Shown: one piece after another, positions 23,101-30,527 of the stretch
Layout: each line of letters opens with the position of its first letter
Position numbering within the stretch: position 1 is the first letter of the stretch
Assembly: GCA_947372405.1 (NCBI GenBank)
Contig: CANBTO010000002.1
Location: forward strand, 1-31,527
Origin: Verrucomicrobiaceae bacterium
GTDB lineage: Bacteria > Verrucomicrobiota > Verrucomicrobiae > Verrucomicrobiales > Akkermansiaceae
Direction of reading: 5' to 3'
DNA length: 31,527 nt
Translations under genes and position numbers: made by a program
Notes under the pieces: model-generated
What the model was told of the DNA's origin: nothing
Seen by the model: only the letters and a program-made list of their open reading frames with translations
Databases searched by the model: none

Positions 23101-24188
23101 GACAAGGTTCCGCTGGCACTTCCACCGCTTTGGGTGAATGTGGCGGTAGATCCATAAGTGGTGGCGTCACTTGAAACTTCGTAATCGGAAGGAGCAGTCG
23201 CGATCAGGTTGGCTGTGAGTCCTGTGCCAGAAACGGAAAATGCTTGGGCCGTGGATGCGGTTCCATACGTGGTTGTGAAAGCGCTGGCCGTGGCGGCTCC
23301 GGTGATCGTCGGATTGGTCGCGGTGAAGTGGATCTGGTCGAATTCGGTGCTAATGATGGCGTTCGCGCCCGTTGAGTGAAGAGCGGCAACACCAACGTAG
23401 CCATTCGCAGCCGGGACTACTGTGTTGTGCGTGGCGGATCCTTGAAGCACAGACGCGTTGGTAGCGTTCGGAATGTTGGTTGCGATCGCGCCCGTCCCAT
23501 TCGCAGTGGGCAGCGTGGAGGTGTATAGTGACCACGCACCTGTGCTGGAACGCGTTACCCTGACCAGAAACCCGATGTCGGTCAGTCCGTTGGTGAGGGA
23601 TCCCGATGAGGTGATAATGGTTGCGGAAACGGTACCATTGACAACATATTCGAGTCTGATTTTGTCACCACTGCTGTTGTCGTCCCCGATTGCCAGCCTG
23701 TAGCCATCAACCGTTGTGTTGTTGAGCGTGCTTTCGTTCGCGTACAACCAGAAATAGGCTTGGTTCGCTGCGGTAAAGGCCTGTGCTCTTCTCCCAATCC
23801 AAACGCCCCACTCTTGCGAAGAACCCCAGGAACCGACTTGACTGCTCAAATAGTCGGTTTGTGAAACCGCAGGTCCATTTAGCCGTAGAGTGTTTGAACC
23901 AGTCGCGCCAGCGGCGGCGTCACTGTTTGCGACGACAGTCCATAAGGCGGTATTTCCGCCCCATGTAGGACTGGCTGTGAAGTCGCCGTCAGAAAAACTA
24001 TCATATAGAGTTTGGGCATGAGACGAGCGGCTGAAAATCATCACAAGGATCGCCGCTAACAGGAAGAGTGAATTATTGAGGAGGATGGGGGATGTCGAAT
24101 CGAGGAAAGAGAATACTCCTAACTTGCTTAAACGGGAGGGCGCAAATCCGTTACAAGGGGATGTGGTTCGAGAACGAGAAGAATTCAT
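20190..24188 (-). CDS. Large secreted MBG/YDG-repeat protein
   Basis: This extracellular or surface protein of about 1332 residues starts at ATG 24188. A signal peptide precedes SHAQTLYDSFSDG. The N-terminal part is a jelly-roll-like domain (NTALWTVVANSD onward). The middle is a chain of beta-sandwich repeats: three copies of a domain opening TTYGTAS/TTYGSPS and containing YEVSS or FEVSS, alternating with MBG-type repeats (S-T-A-F-T-S-S-G) and a YDG repeat (ITGLTGNSKPYDGTLTATTS). A second jelly-roll lies near residue 950. The C-terminus (RVYGIQRSATLTGWTQIGTV, ending GFYRIIFPAQ) is typical of verrucomicrobial surface proteins. Adhesion or glycan binding is likely. The whole is Thr/Ser/Ala-rich with few charges. 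Confidence 0.9.
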   Translation of the reverse strand: MNSSRSRTTSPCNGFAPSRLSKLGVFSFLDSTSPILLNNSLFLLAAILVMIFSRSSHAQTLYDSFSDGDFTASPTWGGNTALWTVVANSDAAAGATGSNTLRLNGPAVSQTDYLSSQVGSWGSSQEWGVWIGRRAQAFTAANQAYFWLYANESTLNNTTVDGYRLAIGDDNSSGDKIRLEYVVNGTVSATIITSSGSLTNGLTDIGFLVRVTRSSTGAWSLYTSTLPTANGTGAIATNIPNATNASVLQGSATHNTVVPAANGYVGVAALHSTGANAIISTEFDQIHFTATNPTITGAATASAFTTTYGTASTAQAFSVSGTGLTANLIATAPSDYEVSSDATTYGSTATFTQSGGSASGTLSVRLAATAPVSGTYNSQNIVLSSTGATSVNIVTAASGNMVSPKPLTITATPVTKASGVTLSSPVSGSTAFTSSGLVGSETIGSVTITYGTGAAAGDAAGTYPNQVTPTLATGGTFNIGNYTPNYVSSTLTVTADPNITVSGTLAAVDTTYGTASSAPTNFTVSGIFLTGALTVTPPAGFEVSTSIGSGYTTSLNIPASGTLNSTTIYVRLAGTTAFGTYSGDVTVSGGGATSKTAATAPSSVAKKALTITGLTGNSKPYDGTLTATTSGTASYVGLENGESVTVVGTPSATFASTGAGTAKPITVTGYTAPSANYSLSQPAGLAADITPVALSITAPSIADKVYSGSATPGAVTVGTLSGFVGSETVFATGVAANYPSASVGTYPGTVITYTLQNGANGGLASNYSLANGSASGTVTPKALTITANTAFKDVGTTLTGGPGSTAFTSSGITGSESIGSVTIAYGNGAAAGDAIGTYTGQGTPSSATGGTFTPTNYIITYLAGDIVVAAPLLAGWDFQTTITGGTAAAAAPGSPTTYTANFGTGALYLNGTNGSSSWTSLASNPQLTSFAGTAVNAAIGFSTTTTSPASLVVANSSANGQSMVFKFSMTGRVQLNVSYAAQGTATGFNSHLWEYSTDGITWTTAQTISSIPTNFASQNLTTITALDGAASAYLRLTVSGASSATGNNRIDNVQVRAALVPTIASTGSVAAFTTTYGSPSAVQTFGVSGTGLTVDVTATAPSGFEVSSDGIAFASTATFTQTSGSASGSLRIRLAATAPVSGSYDSKNIVLSSTGATSVNITTSASGNVVSKATPTINTPPTASAITSGQTLASSSLTGGSASVPGTFSFTTPSAVPSAGTASQDVTFTPTDTANYNNATTTVSVTVNAGGGPESLFTDPTKNAVLSDPSTGVKRLSFTGTPGRVYGIQRSATLTGWTQIGTVTTPESGAATYDDPSPLPGTGFYRIIFPAQ

Positions 24189-24433
24189 AGTATTCGGGGT
24201 TGGAAGTGCGGGAGCTTGAGGAAAACTGCGGAAGCGCGTGAAAATGCGGGGTCGGGAAGTGGCGGGAAAGGGGGATGGGATCGTGTTTGGAATTTGGGAG
24301 GATGTTTGGCAGGTTCTCACGACAAGGCATCGGAAATGCTGTGTCTTGTTCGTCACACAGGCCCCGCGATGCAAAATGTGAGCCAAGTCGATTTTTGTTG
24401 CGCTTTTTGATTTTTCAGTAATTATTGAAACAG

Positions 24434-24955
24434 ATGAACGCAGCGGTTGACCCACTGAAGCAGGCACGAGATGAATTCGTGGCGCAGTGGGGTGCGCTCG
24501 GCACGCAGTGGGGGATCAACCGGACGATGGCTCAGATCCACGCCTTGCTGATGACCGCACCGCAGCCGCTCTCTACCGACGAGGTGATGGAGGACCTGCA
24601 GATCAGCCGCGGCAACGCGCACTCGAATTTGAAGGAATTGGTCGCCTGGGGCTTGGTGCGGGTGGTCGTGAGAAAAGGCGAAAGACGTGAGTTTTTCGAG
24701 GCGGAGAAGGATGTCTGGAAGATTTTTACGACGGTGGCCCGCGAGCGGAAACGCCGGGAAATCGATCCCGCGCTAAAAGTATTGCGCAAATGTGCCGAGG
24801 AGAGCCGGGAGATCGGCACCGCCGAAGGAAAAGCCTTCTACGAACAGATGAAGCAGTTGGAGGAGTTTGTCGAATTCGCTTCCAGCATGGCGGACCGGAT
24901 CTCGTCCATGAAACACGGATTCGCCCTGCAAATGGCCGCCAAATTGTTCAGTTGA
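24434..24955 (+). CDS. GbsR/MarR-type transcriptional regulator
   Basis: This 173-residue winged-helix regulator has the GbsR-type pattern: W-G-A-L-G-T-Q-W-G-I-N-R-T-M-A-Q-I-H-A-L-L near residues 19-40, the recognition region STDEVMEDLQISRGNAHSNL, and a wing VVRKGERREFFEAE. The C-terminal half is helical, as in dimer-forming members. ATG 24434 or the in-frame TTG 24425 may be used; neither has a ribosome site. It heads a tight same-strand series (membrane protein, DCC protein, SDR), which it probably controls. The AT-rich 60 bases upstream hold the likely promoter, divergent from the repeat protein. Confidence 0.88.
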   Translation: MNAAVDPLKQARDEFVAQWGALGTQWGINRTMAQIHALLMTAPQPLSTDEVMEDLQISRGNAHSNLKELVAWGLVRVVVRKGERREFFEAEKDVWKIFTTVARERKRREIDPALKVLRKCAEESREIGTAEGKAFYEQMKQLEEFVEFASSMADRISSMKHGFALQMAAKLFS

Positions 24956-25027
24956 TATTTTTTTGCCGAATGTTTTCAAAAATTTCTGAAAACACAATAC
25001 AAACAAAAACAAACCGAAAGAAACCGC

Positions 25028-25423
25028 ATGAACGCCACAGTCATCACCTATGGACTCTACCTGACCATCGCCTTGCCGTTGACCATCTGGGTGGCGCGCA
25101 ATCTTTTCCGTAACGGCCGCATTTTCCTGGTCGATTGTTTCCACGGCAACGAGTCCCTGGCGGACAGCGTGAACCAGTTGCTGGTGATGGGATTCTATCT
25201 GATCAACTTCGGGTTCGTGACTCTTTACCTCAAGGTGGCGGAAGAAGTGAGGGAAACCCAGGGAATCTTCGAGGCGCTGAGCGGCAAGCTCGGAGTGGTG
25301 CTGCTGGTGCTGGGCGGCATGCATTTCTTCAACCTGCTCGTCTTCACCAAGATGAGGAAGCGCGCCACCTGGGATCAAGCGCCGCCGCCACTGCCACCGA
25401 GCGGAGTATTCAAGAAGGCCTGA
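25028..25423 (+). CDS. Small integral membrane protein
   Basis: This 131-residue protein has three predicted membrane helices (about 6-24, 49-69 and 86-107) and a short basic, proline-rich tail. I do not recognise a catalytic motif. The long loop after helix 1 has the pattern VDCFHGNESLADSVNQLL. The leader is A-rich, with AAAGAAACCGC before ATG. It sits between the GbsR-type regulator (72 bases) and the DCC protein (12 bases). By context it works with the DCC and SDR proteins; its exact role is unknown. Confidence 0.8.
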   Translation: MNATVITYGLYLTIALPLTIWVARNLFRNGRIFLVDCFHGNESLADSVNQLLVMGFYLINFGFVTLYLKVAEEVRETQGIFEALSGKLGVVLLVLGGMHFFNLLVFTKMRKRATWDQAPPPLPPSGVFKKA

Positions 25424-25435
25424 CCTGCTAGCCCC

Positions 25436-25897
25436 ATGAAAACGCTCACTATCTTCTACGATCCGCGCTGCGGACTGTGCGCGGGTTTCCGCATTTGGTT
25501 GGAACGCCAGCCAAAGCGGGTGCGCACCGAGTTTCTGGCATACGATTCGGGCGAGGCCATCGCGCGTTTTCCGGGGCTGCGATCCATCGGGGCGGACCGC
25601 GAGGTGGTGGTGATGGCGGATGACGGACGCTGGTGGCAGGGTGCCGCAGCGTGGATCACCTGCCTGTGGACCACCCATTCATACCGTGACTGGGCTTTCC
25701 GGCTCGCGACTCCGGCCATGCGGCCTTTGGTAAAAAAGGCGGTCCACCTGCTTTCAGAGAACCGCCTGACTCTTTCCCGGTTGATGCACCTGCGGACGGA
25801 CGACGCCCTCGCGAGCGCCATCCAGTCCTTGCCCGACCTGGTCTGCGCGGACGGCGAATGCCGAATCCCTATGTCTTCAACTACAACCATCTCATGA
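25436..25897 (+). CDS. DCC-family (DUF393) thiol-disulfide oxidoreductase-like protein
   Basis: This 153-residue protein opens with FYDPRCGLCAGF (7-18), the D-x-x-C-x-x-C signature of the DUF393/DCC thioredoxin-like family (Cys12, Cys15). A second Cys pair (CADGEC) lies near the C-terminus. Length is normal for the family. The stop overlaps the next start as ATGA (25894-25897). Family members are thought to be redox-active, but substrates are unknown. Confidence 0.9.
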   Translation: MKTLTIFYDPRCGLCAGFRIWLERQPKRVRTEFLAYDSGEAIARFPGLRSIGADREVVVMADDGRWWQGAAAWITCLWTTHSYRDWAFRLATPAMRPLVKKAVHLLSENRLTLSRLMHLRTDDALASAIQSLPDLVCADGECRIPMSSTTTIS

Positions 25898-26895
25898 GTC
25901 CCATCATCGTTATTTTCGGAGCCAACGGATTTCTCGGCCGTTATCTCAGCAGGCATTTCACGCGGCAGGGCTGGGAAGTGGTGGCGGTGGCCCGCAACCG
26001 CGAGGGGTGGAGCGGGGACGGCATGTTTCTCGAGTGGGACGGGAAAACTCCCGGTCCGTGGGAACTGGTGTTGGAGGGCGCGGATGCTGTCATCAATCTG
26101 GCCGGGCGCAGTGTGAACTGCCGCTATACGGCAACGAACCGTGGCGAGATCCTTGAATCCCGGGTGGATGCGACTCGTGCGATCGGCCGGGCGGTCGCAC
26201 GCTGCAAGGTGCCGCCCAAGGTGTGGTTGAACTCCAGCACCGCCACCTGGTACCGGCACGCCGAGGACAAGCCACAGAACGATTGGCTCGGCGAACCCGG
26301 TGAGGGATTTTCCGTCGATGTGGCGCAGGCTTGGGAAGATGCGTTCTTCGAAGCGCCCGTGCCAGCTGAAACCCGCAAGGTGGCGCTGCGCATCGGCATG
26401 GTGCTGGCCAACGAAGATGCGACGGTCTTCCACGTGCTTCGCAAACTCACAGCCCGCGGGCTCGGCGGCACGATGGGCGGCGGGGACCAGCGCGTGAGCT
26501 GGATCCACATGGAGGATTTCCTGAGAGCGGTGGAGTTCGTGATCCGCGATCCGTTTCTATCAGGAACGGTCAACGTCACCGCCCCGGACTTCCCGACCAA
26601 CCGGCAGTTGATGCGAATCTTCCGTGAATCGGTGGGCATGCCTTTAGGTCTTCCCGCAACCAGGTGGATGCTGAAGATCGGCGCCTGGCTGATGCGGACC
26701 GAGACCGAGTTGGTGTTGAAAAGCCGCTGGGCGGAGCCGGTCCGGCTGCGAGATGCCGGGTTTCGCTGGCGCTGGGCGCGGGCGGTGGATGCGGTGGCGG
26801 ACCTACAGGCCAGGCGTGGGTTAAAAGGGTTCTTCCGTGAAGCGGATGGCCGCAGCGTGGGCGCCAGAGTCTGGCTGCCGGCCGCCACCCGGTGA
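25894..26895 (+). CDS. TIGR01777-family NAD(P)-dependent epimerase/SDR (YfcH-like)
   Basis: This 333-residue extended short-chain dehydrogenase has the Rossmann motif GANGFLG (9-15) after a short beta strand. Further motifs are VINLAGRSVNCRYT and NSSTATWYRHAEDK, the latter replacing the normal Y-x-x-x-K site as in this family. WIHMEDFLRAVEFV and NVTAPDFPTNRQLM follow, and the C-terminal R-W-x-E-P-V-R-L-R-D-A-G-F-R-W-R is diagnostic of TIGR01777. ATG 25894 overlaps the DCC gene; the upstream ATG at 25858 lies inside that gene and is less likely. Substrate unknown; cell-envelope or division-linked roles are proposed for relatives. Confidence 0.92.
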   Translation: MSPIIVIFGANGFLGRYLSRHFTRQGWEVVAVARNREGWSGDGMFLEWDGKTPGPWELVLEGADAVINLAGRSVNCRYTATNRGEILESRVDATRAIGRAVARCKVPPKVWLNSSTATWYRHAEDKPQNDWLGEPGEGFSVDVAQAWEDAFFEAPVPAETRKVALRIGMVLANEDATVFHVLRKLTARGLGGTMGGGDQRVSWIHMEDFLRAVEFVIRDPFLSGTVNVTAPDFPTNRQLMRIFRESVGMPLGLPATRWMLKIGAWLMRTETELVLKSRWAEPVRLRDAGFRWRWARAVDAVADLQARRGLKGFFREADGRSVGARVWLPAATR

Positions 26896-27007
26896 TTACA
26901 TGGTGTTTTTTGGCTGGCAAAGGTGCGATTTAATTGAATCCGTAAGTCGCTTAAAAACAACACCCGGATCGTTTCCGGCTTCTAACCAGAGGATTTTCCG
27001 TTTGCGG

Positions 27008-27026
27008 TAGGTAGTAATACTACCTA
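27008..27026. promoter_or_regulatory. Operator-like palindrome before the 3D-domain lipoprotein
   Basis: TAGGTAG and CTACCTA flank TAATA in a perfect 7-bp inverted repeat, 72 bases before the next start codon. It could be an operator or, in RNA, a stable 5' hairpin. The region is otherwise without features. Confidence 0.4.
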
Positions 27027-27098
27027 TAGGAAACGCGAACTTGAACTGCGCATGGATTGCGCTCCGCCCTCATACTGACCCCTGAGTTTCCCTAAAGC

Positions 27099-27737
27099 AT
27101 GATTTTCCGACTGGTTTCCCTCGCCTCACTATCCGTTGTTGCCGCTCTTTTCACGAGTTGTGGAAGCTCCGGCATCGCCATCATCCCCAAGTCCAGAATT
27201 GGATATCCAGGTGGAGAGCAGATCGCAATTCCAGCGCCGTCATCGTCCGTCATCGCCGCGGCGCAAAGCAAGCCACGTGACAAGCACTCGATGCCGGTCT
27301 ACGCCTTCAGCGAGCGCAACCGGGTTGTTAGAACCACCGCTTACACGAGCACCGAAAGCGATCACCTGATCTATGGCGTCAAGAATGCCACCGGCACCGA
27401 CCTTCGCTACACCAACCGGGTCCGCAGCGCCGCAGCGGACTGGTCGTTCTACCCGGTAGGCACGACTTTCAGGATCAAGGGCTTGCCTTATCTCTACGTG
27501 GTCGATGACTACGGCTCCGCTCTCACCGGAACAGGCACCATTGACATCTATAACCCCACCAAGGAGGTCATGAACCTCTGGGGCACGCGCAACGTCGAGC
27601 TGAACATCGTCCAGTGGGGTTCCTTCACCCGCAGTGCCGAGCTGCTCAGCCAGCGCAAGAGCTACGGCCACTGCTGCCAGATGCTTGCGAACATCATTCG
27701 CCAGCGTCCGGATCTCAACCGTGTCGCAATGCGCTGA
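27099..27737 (+). CDS. 3D-domain lipoprotein (MltA-like catalytic fold)
   Basis: This 212-residue protein has a signal peptide ending near a lipobox-like LFTSC (Cys21), so it is likely lipid-anchored. The 3D domain covers about 75-170: V-V-R-T-T-A-Y-T-S-T-E-S-D-H, then GTTFRIKGLPYLYVVDDYG and TGTIDIYNPTKEV, with conserved aspartates. This double-psi beta barrel is shared with MltA lytic transglycosylases and Sps proteins, which act on peptidoglycan. The C-terminus continues as a basic helical tail. It ends four bases from the converging cls gene. Confidence 0.85.
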   Translation: MIFRLVSLASLSVVAALFTSCGSSGIAIIPKSRIGYPGGEQIAIPAPSSSVIAAAQSKPRDKHSMPVYAFSERNRVVRTTAYTSTESDHLIYGVKNATGTDLRYTNRVRSAAADWSFYPVGTTFRIKGLPYLYVVDDYGSALTGTGTIDIYNPTKEVMNLWGTRNVELNIVQWGSFTRSAELLSQRKSYGHCCQMLANIIRQRPDLNRVAMR

Positions 27738-27741
27738 AGAT

Positions 27742-29184
27742 TCATTGCACCGGCGCGAACAAACGCGCAGCCCGGCACGCCGCCCTGAAGAGAAACGGCT
27801 TGTCAGCCAAGTCCTTCATGCTCGCCTCGCGGGCGTGACTGAAGTCGATCGCGAGCATTTCCGTGATCCTGGCCACGAATGCGGAATCCGTCGAAAAACC
27901 CGTGATTTCAAAATTGAGGCGAAATGACCGGTTGTCCAGGTTCGCGGTTCCGATCGAGGCCAGGCGTTCGTCGATGAGCATCACTTTCTGGTGCAGGAAT
28001 CCGCGGTGGTAGCGGAACAACCTCACGCCATAGGGAATCGATTGTTCGTAGTAGGAAAACGCGGACAACCAGACCAACAGGTGGTCCGCTCGCTCGGGCA
28101 GAAGAATCCGCACGTCCACCCCGCGGATGGCGGCGGTCTGCAGCGCGGTAAGAACCCCTTCGTCCGGCACAAAATACGGTGAGGCGATCCACAGTTTCCG
28201 CCGCGCGGAATTCGCCGCCTCCGCCACGATGAGCTGCCACGAATCGGCAGGGTCCGCCGGCCCGGTGGGGATCACCGCGGCGATCTGGTCGGCCGGCTCG
28301 GGCTGGGTGTCCCAATGGAGATCGGGAATCCGGTTCGCCGCCCAGAACCAATCCTCCAGGAAAACCAACTGCACCGCCTGCACCACCGGCCCGCGCATTT
28401 CCAGATGCGTGTCCCGCCACTCGCCGAAGCGCTGGTCCCGCCCGAGATACTCGTCGCCCACGTTGAGCCCGCCGATGAACGCCACCTTGCCGTCGCTGAT
28501 CACGATCTTGCGGTGGTTGCGGAAGTTGAGCTGGAGTCTCGACCACCAGAAACGGTTGATGCCAAACGAATGGCACTCGACGCCTGCCGCCTTGAGGGCG
28601 TTCAGATAGCGCCGCGGGAGCTTGTGCGAGCCGACCTCATCGAAGAGGAAATACACTTTCACCCCGGCCCGTGCGCGCTCGATGAGTGCTTGTTGGAAAC
28701 GCGTCCCCAGCGTGTCGTTTTTGACGATGAAGAAATTCACACACAAGTAACTCTCCGCCTCGTTGATGGCACGGAAGATCCGGTCGAAGGTCTCATCGCC
28801 ATCGATCAGCGGCTCCAGCCGGTTGCCGCGGGTGAATGGCAGGCCGCCCAGCATGCGGGCCGCCCGCTCGAACGCGTCGTCCTCAGGGATCTCGACCTCG
28901 AGTTCCCGCAGCCGCTCGTGCATGCGCTCCGCCAGCACGCCGAGTCGTTCATCCTTGCTGCGCCGCCCGCCGACATAACCGGAAAACCGCGTGCGCCCCA
29001 ACATCCAGTAGAGCGGTATCGCCACGAACGGCACCGTCAGCAGCGAGATCACCCAGGCGATCGTTCCCTGCGAGGTCCGCACGTGCATCAGCGCGTGGAG
29101 CACGTGAAGCACGCCGACGATATAGAACGCCACCAACATCACCAGACCCAGCCAGGTATCCACCTCGTAGCCGTGGAAAAACAT
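27742..29184 (-). CDS. cls: Cardiolipin synthase (phospholipase D superfamily)
   Basis: This 480-residue enzyme joins two phosphatidylglycerols to cardiolipin. Two N-terminal membrane helices (about 11-31 and 41-62) are followed by two PLD domains. HKD1 is NHRKIVISDGKVAFIGGLN (His224, Lys226, Asp231). HKD2 is HQKVMLIDERLASIGTAN (His398, Lys400, Asp405), followed by LDNRSF. Membrane helices, length and motif spacing match bacterial ClsA types. ATG 29184 gives a clean N-terminus. The next gene on the same strand ends 38 bases upstream. Confidence 0.96.
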   Translation of the reverse strand: MFFHGYEVDTWLGLVMLVAFYIVGVLHVLHALMHVRTSQGTIAWVISLLTVPFVAIPLYWMLGRTRFSGYVGGRRSKDERLGVLAERMHERLRELEVEIPEDDAFERAARMLGGLPFTRGNRLEPLIDGDETFDRIFRAINEAESYLCVNFFIVKNDTLGTRFQQALIERARAGVKVYFLFDEVGSHKLPRRYLNALKAAGVECHSFGINRFWWSRLQLNFRNHRKIVISDGKVAFIGGLNVGDEYLGRDQRFGEWRDTHLEMRGPVVQAVQLVFLEDWFWAANRIPDLHWDTQPEPADQIAAVIPTGPADPADSWQLIVAEAANSARRKLWIASPYFVPDEGVLTALQTAAIRGVDVRILLPERADHLLVWLSAFSYYEQSIPYGVRLFRYHRGFLHQKVMLIDERLASIGTANLDNRSFRLNFEITGFSTDSAFVARITEMLAIDFSHAREASMKDLADKPFLFRAACRAARLFAPVQ

Positions 29185-29222
29185 GCCGACAACCTAACAC
29201 CCGAAGCACGCGAAACAAGCCT

Positions 29223-29969
29223 TCATGCCCGGGACGCCAGCCGGTGGAAATGCCAGCGAATCTCGTTCTCGTAGCATTGAAAATCCGGATAGATCCGTCC
29301 GCCCGCTGGATCCCTCAGCCACGAATTCAGACGTTCCGGCGGTAGCAGGTTTCCCATGGCGCGCATCAGGTTTTCAAGCCCGGTCCGGTCGCCCAGCCGG
29401 AGCGGTTTTCCTTCATGGAAAACGGCGGTTTCATCCTCCAACACGGCGTTGATTCGGTTAGGCGGGGATTTGAAGAAAAAATCGATCCGGAAACTCAGCT
29501 CTTCATCCTCACGGTATTCGCGCTCGCTGACCAGCTGCGGCATGCCCTTGTAACCCGTGCCGAACTCAAGCCGCTCATGCCACTCGGTTTTGCATTCGAT
29601 CCGGTGGAAATATCCCGCTGCAAGAAACGCCAGTTCGTCCACCGGCCGTTCGCGCACCCGGCCCAGCGAATCGGTCAGAGCAAGAACCTCGCCGCTCTGT
29701 TCGATGCGCTGGACCTGGAAACTTTCCTCCAGCACCGGCAGGTCGTCATCCGCCACCAGCGCGGTGGGGAAGTTCCGGCGAGCCAACTGCTCCTGAAAAA
29801 TCAGCGCCTCGCTCTTCTCCAGATGGGAAATCACGATGCCGAACAGCTTGCGCTGAATGCCCGCACAATCGGTGCGCGCGACCGAACGCACGGCAACCGA
29901 AGCCTCCTCTAAAGCCTGCCGGTCGATGGTTGATTCCAACGAAGTCTGCAACAGGCTGTAGGTTTTCAT
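29223..29969 (-). CDS. Hypothetical protein
   Basis: This 248-residue soluble protein, from ATG 29969, is not recognised. Its N-terminal third is helical (S-L-E-S-T-I-D-R-Q-A-L-E-E-A-S), and the middle is rich in short beta strands. An in-frame ATG at 29996 is possible. No signal peptide or membrane helix is seen. It lies between ndk and cls on the same strand and has GC-rich codon use like them. Confidence 0.7.
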   Translation of the reverse strand: MKTYSLLQTSLESTIDRQALEEASVAVRSVARTDCAGIQRKLFGIVISHLEKSEALIFQEQLARRNFPTALVADDDLPVLEESFQVQRIEQSGEVLALTDSLGRVRERPVDELAFLAAGYFHRIECKTEWHERLEFGTGYKGMPQLVSEREYREDEELSFRIDFFFKSPPNRINAVLEDETAVFHEGKPLRLGDRTGLENLMRAMGNLLPPERLNSWLRDPAGGRIYPDFQCYENEIRWHFHRLASRA

Positions 29970-30044
29970 GATTCTCAAAGAAAAGGGAGCGGACAACGAC
30001 TGCCCGCCCCCTGTTCATGGAATCTGCGGCCTTGCACGCACAAG

Positions 30045-30470
30045 TCAACGGGCGAAAACCTCGCCGGTCTTGAAGAAACGCTTCAGCTCGGCGGCCGCGG
30101 CTTCCGTGGAATCCGAGGCGTGGCAGACGTTGACCATCATGTCCTCGCCAAAATCACCACGGATGGTGCCGGGAGCGGCGGCTTTGGAATTCGTGGGGCC
30201 AAGCAGGTCGCGGACCTTGGCGATGACATCCTCACCTTCGAGCGCAAGGGCGATCACCGGGGTGCGGCTCATGAAGGAGACGATTTCGGGGAAGAACGGC
30301 TTGTCGGCGACATGCGCGTAATGCTCGCGCAGAATCGCGTCGTCAAGTTGCATCATCTTGATGCCGCGGACAACAAATCCCGCGTCTTCGAAACGGGCGA
30401 GCACCTTGCCGCTGAGGTTTTTCTCGATCGCATCCGGTTTGAACAGAATCAGTGTGGTTTCAAGAGCCAT
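30045..30470 (-). CDS. ndk: Nucleoside diphosphate kinase
   Basis: This 141-residue enzyme transfers the gamma phosphate between nucleoside triphosphates and diphosphates through a phosphohistidine. KPDA (11-14) is the N-terminal signature. The active-site region is NVCHASDS with His117, the phosphorylated residue. GPTNSKAAAPGTIRGDFG (91-108) is the nucleotide-binding loop. ATG 30470 gives the standard N-terminus (MALETTLILFKPDA); an upstream in-frame ATG at 30506 adds unrelated residues. Length is normal. Confidence 0.96.
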   Translation of the reverse strand: MALETTLILFKPDAIEKNLSGKVLARFEDAGFVVRGIKMMQLDDAILREHYAHVADKPFFPEIVSFMSRTPVIALALEGEDVIAKVRDLLGPTNSKAAAPGTIRGDFGEDMMVNVCHASDSTEAAAAELKRFFKTGEVFAR

Positions 30471-30527
30471 GAGCGACGAGGTAGGCGCGGGCAGGCGGAT
30501 GTGCAAGCATTTTGACGCGACGCGGGA

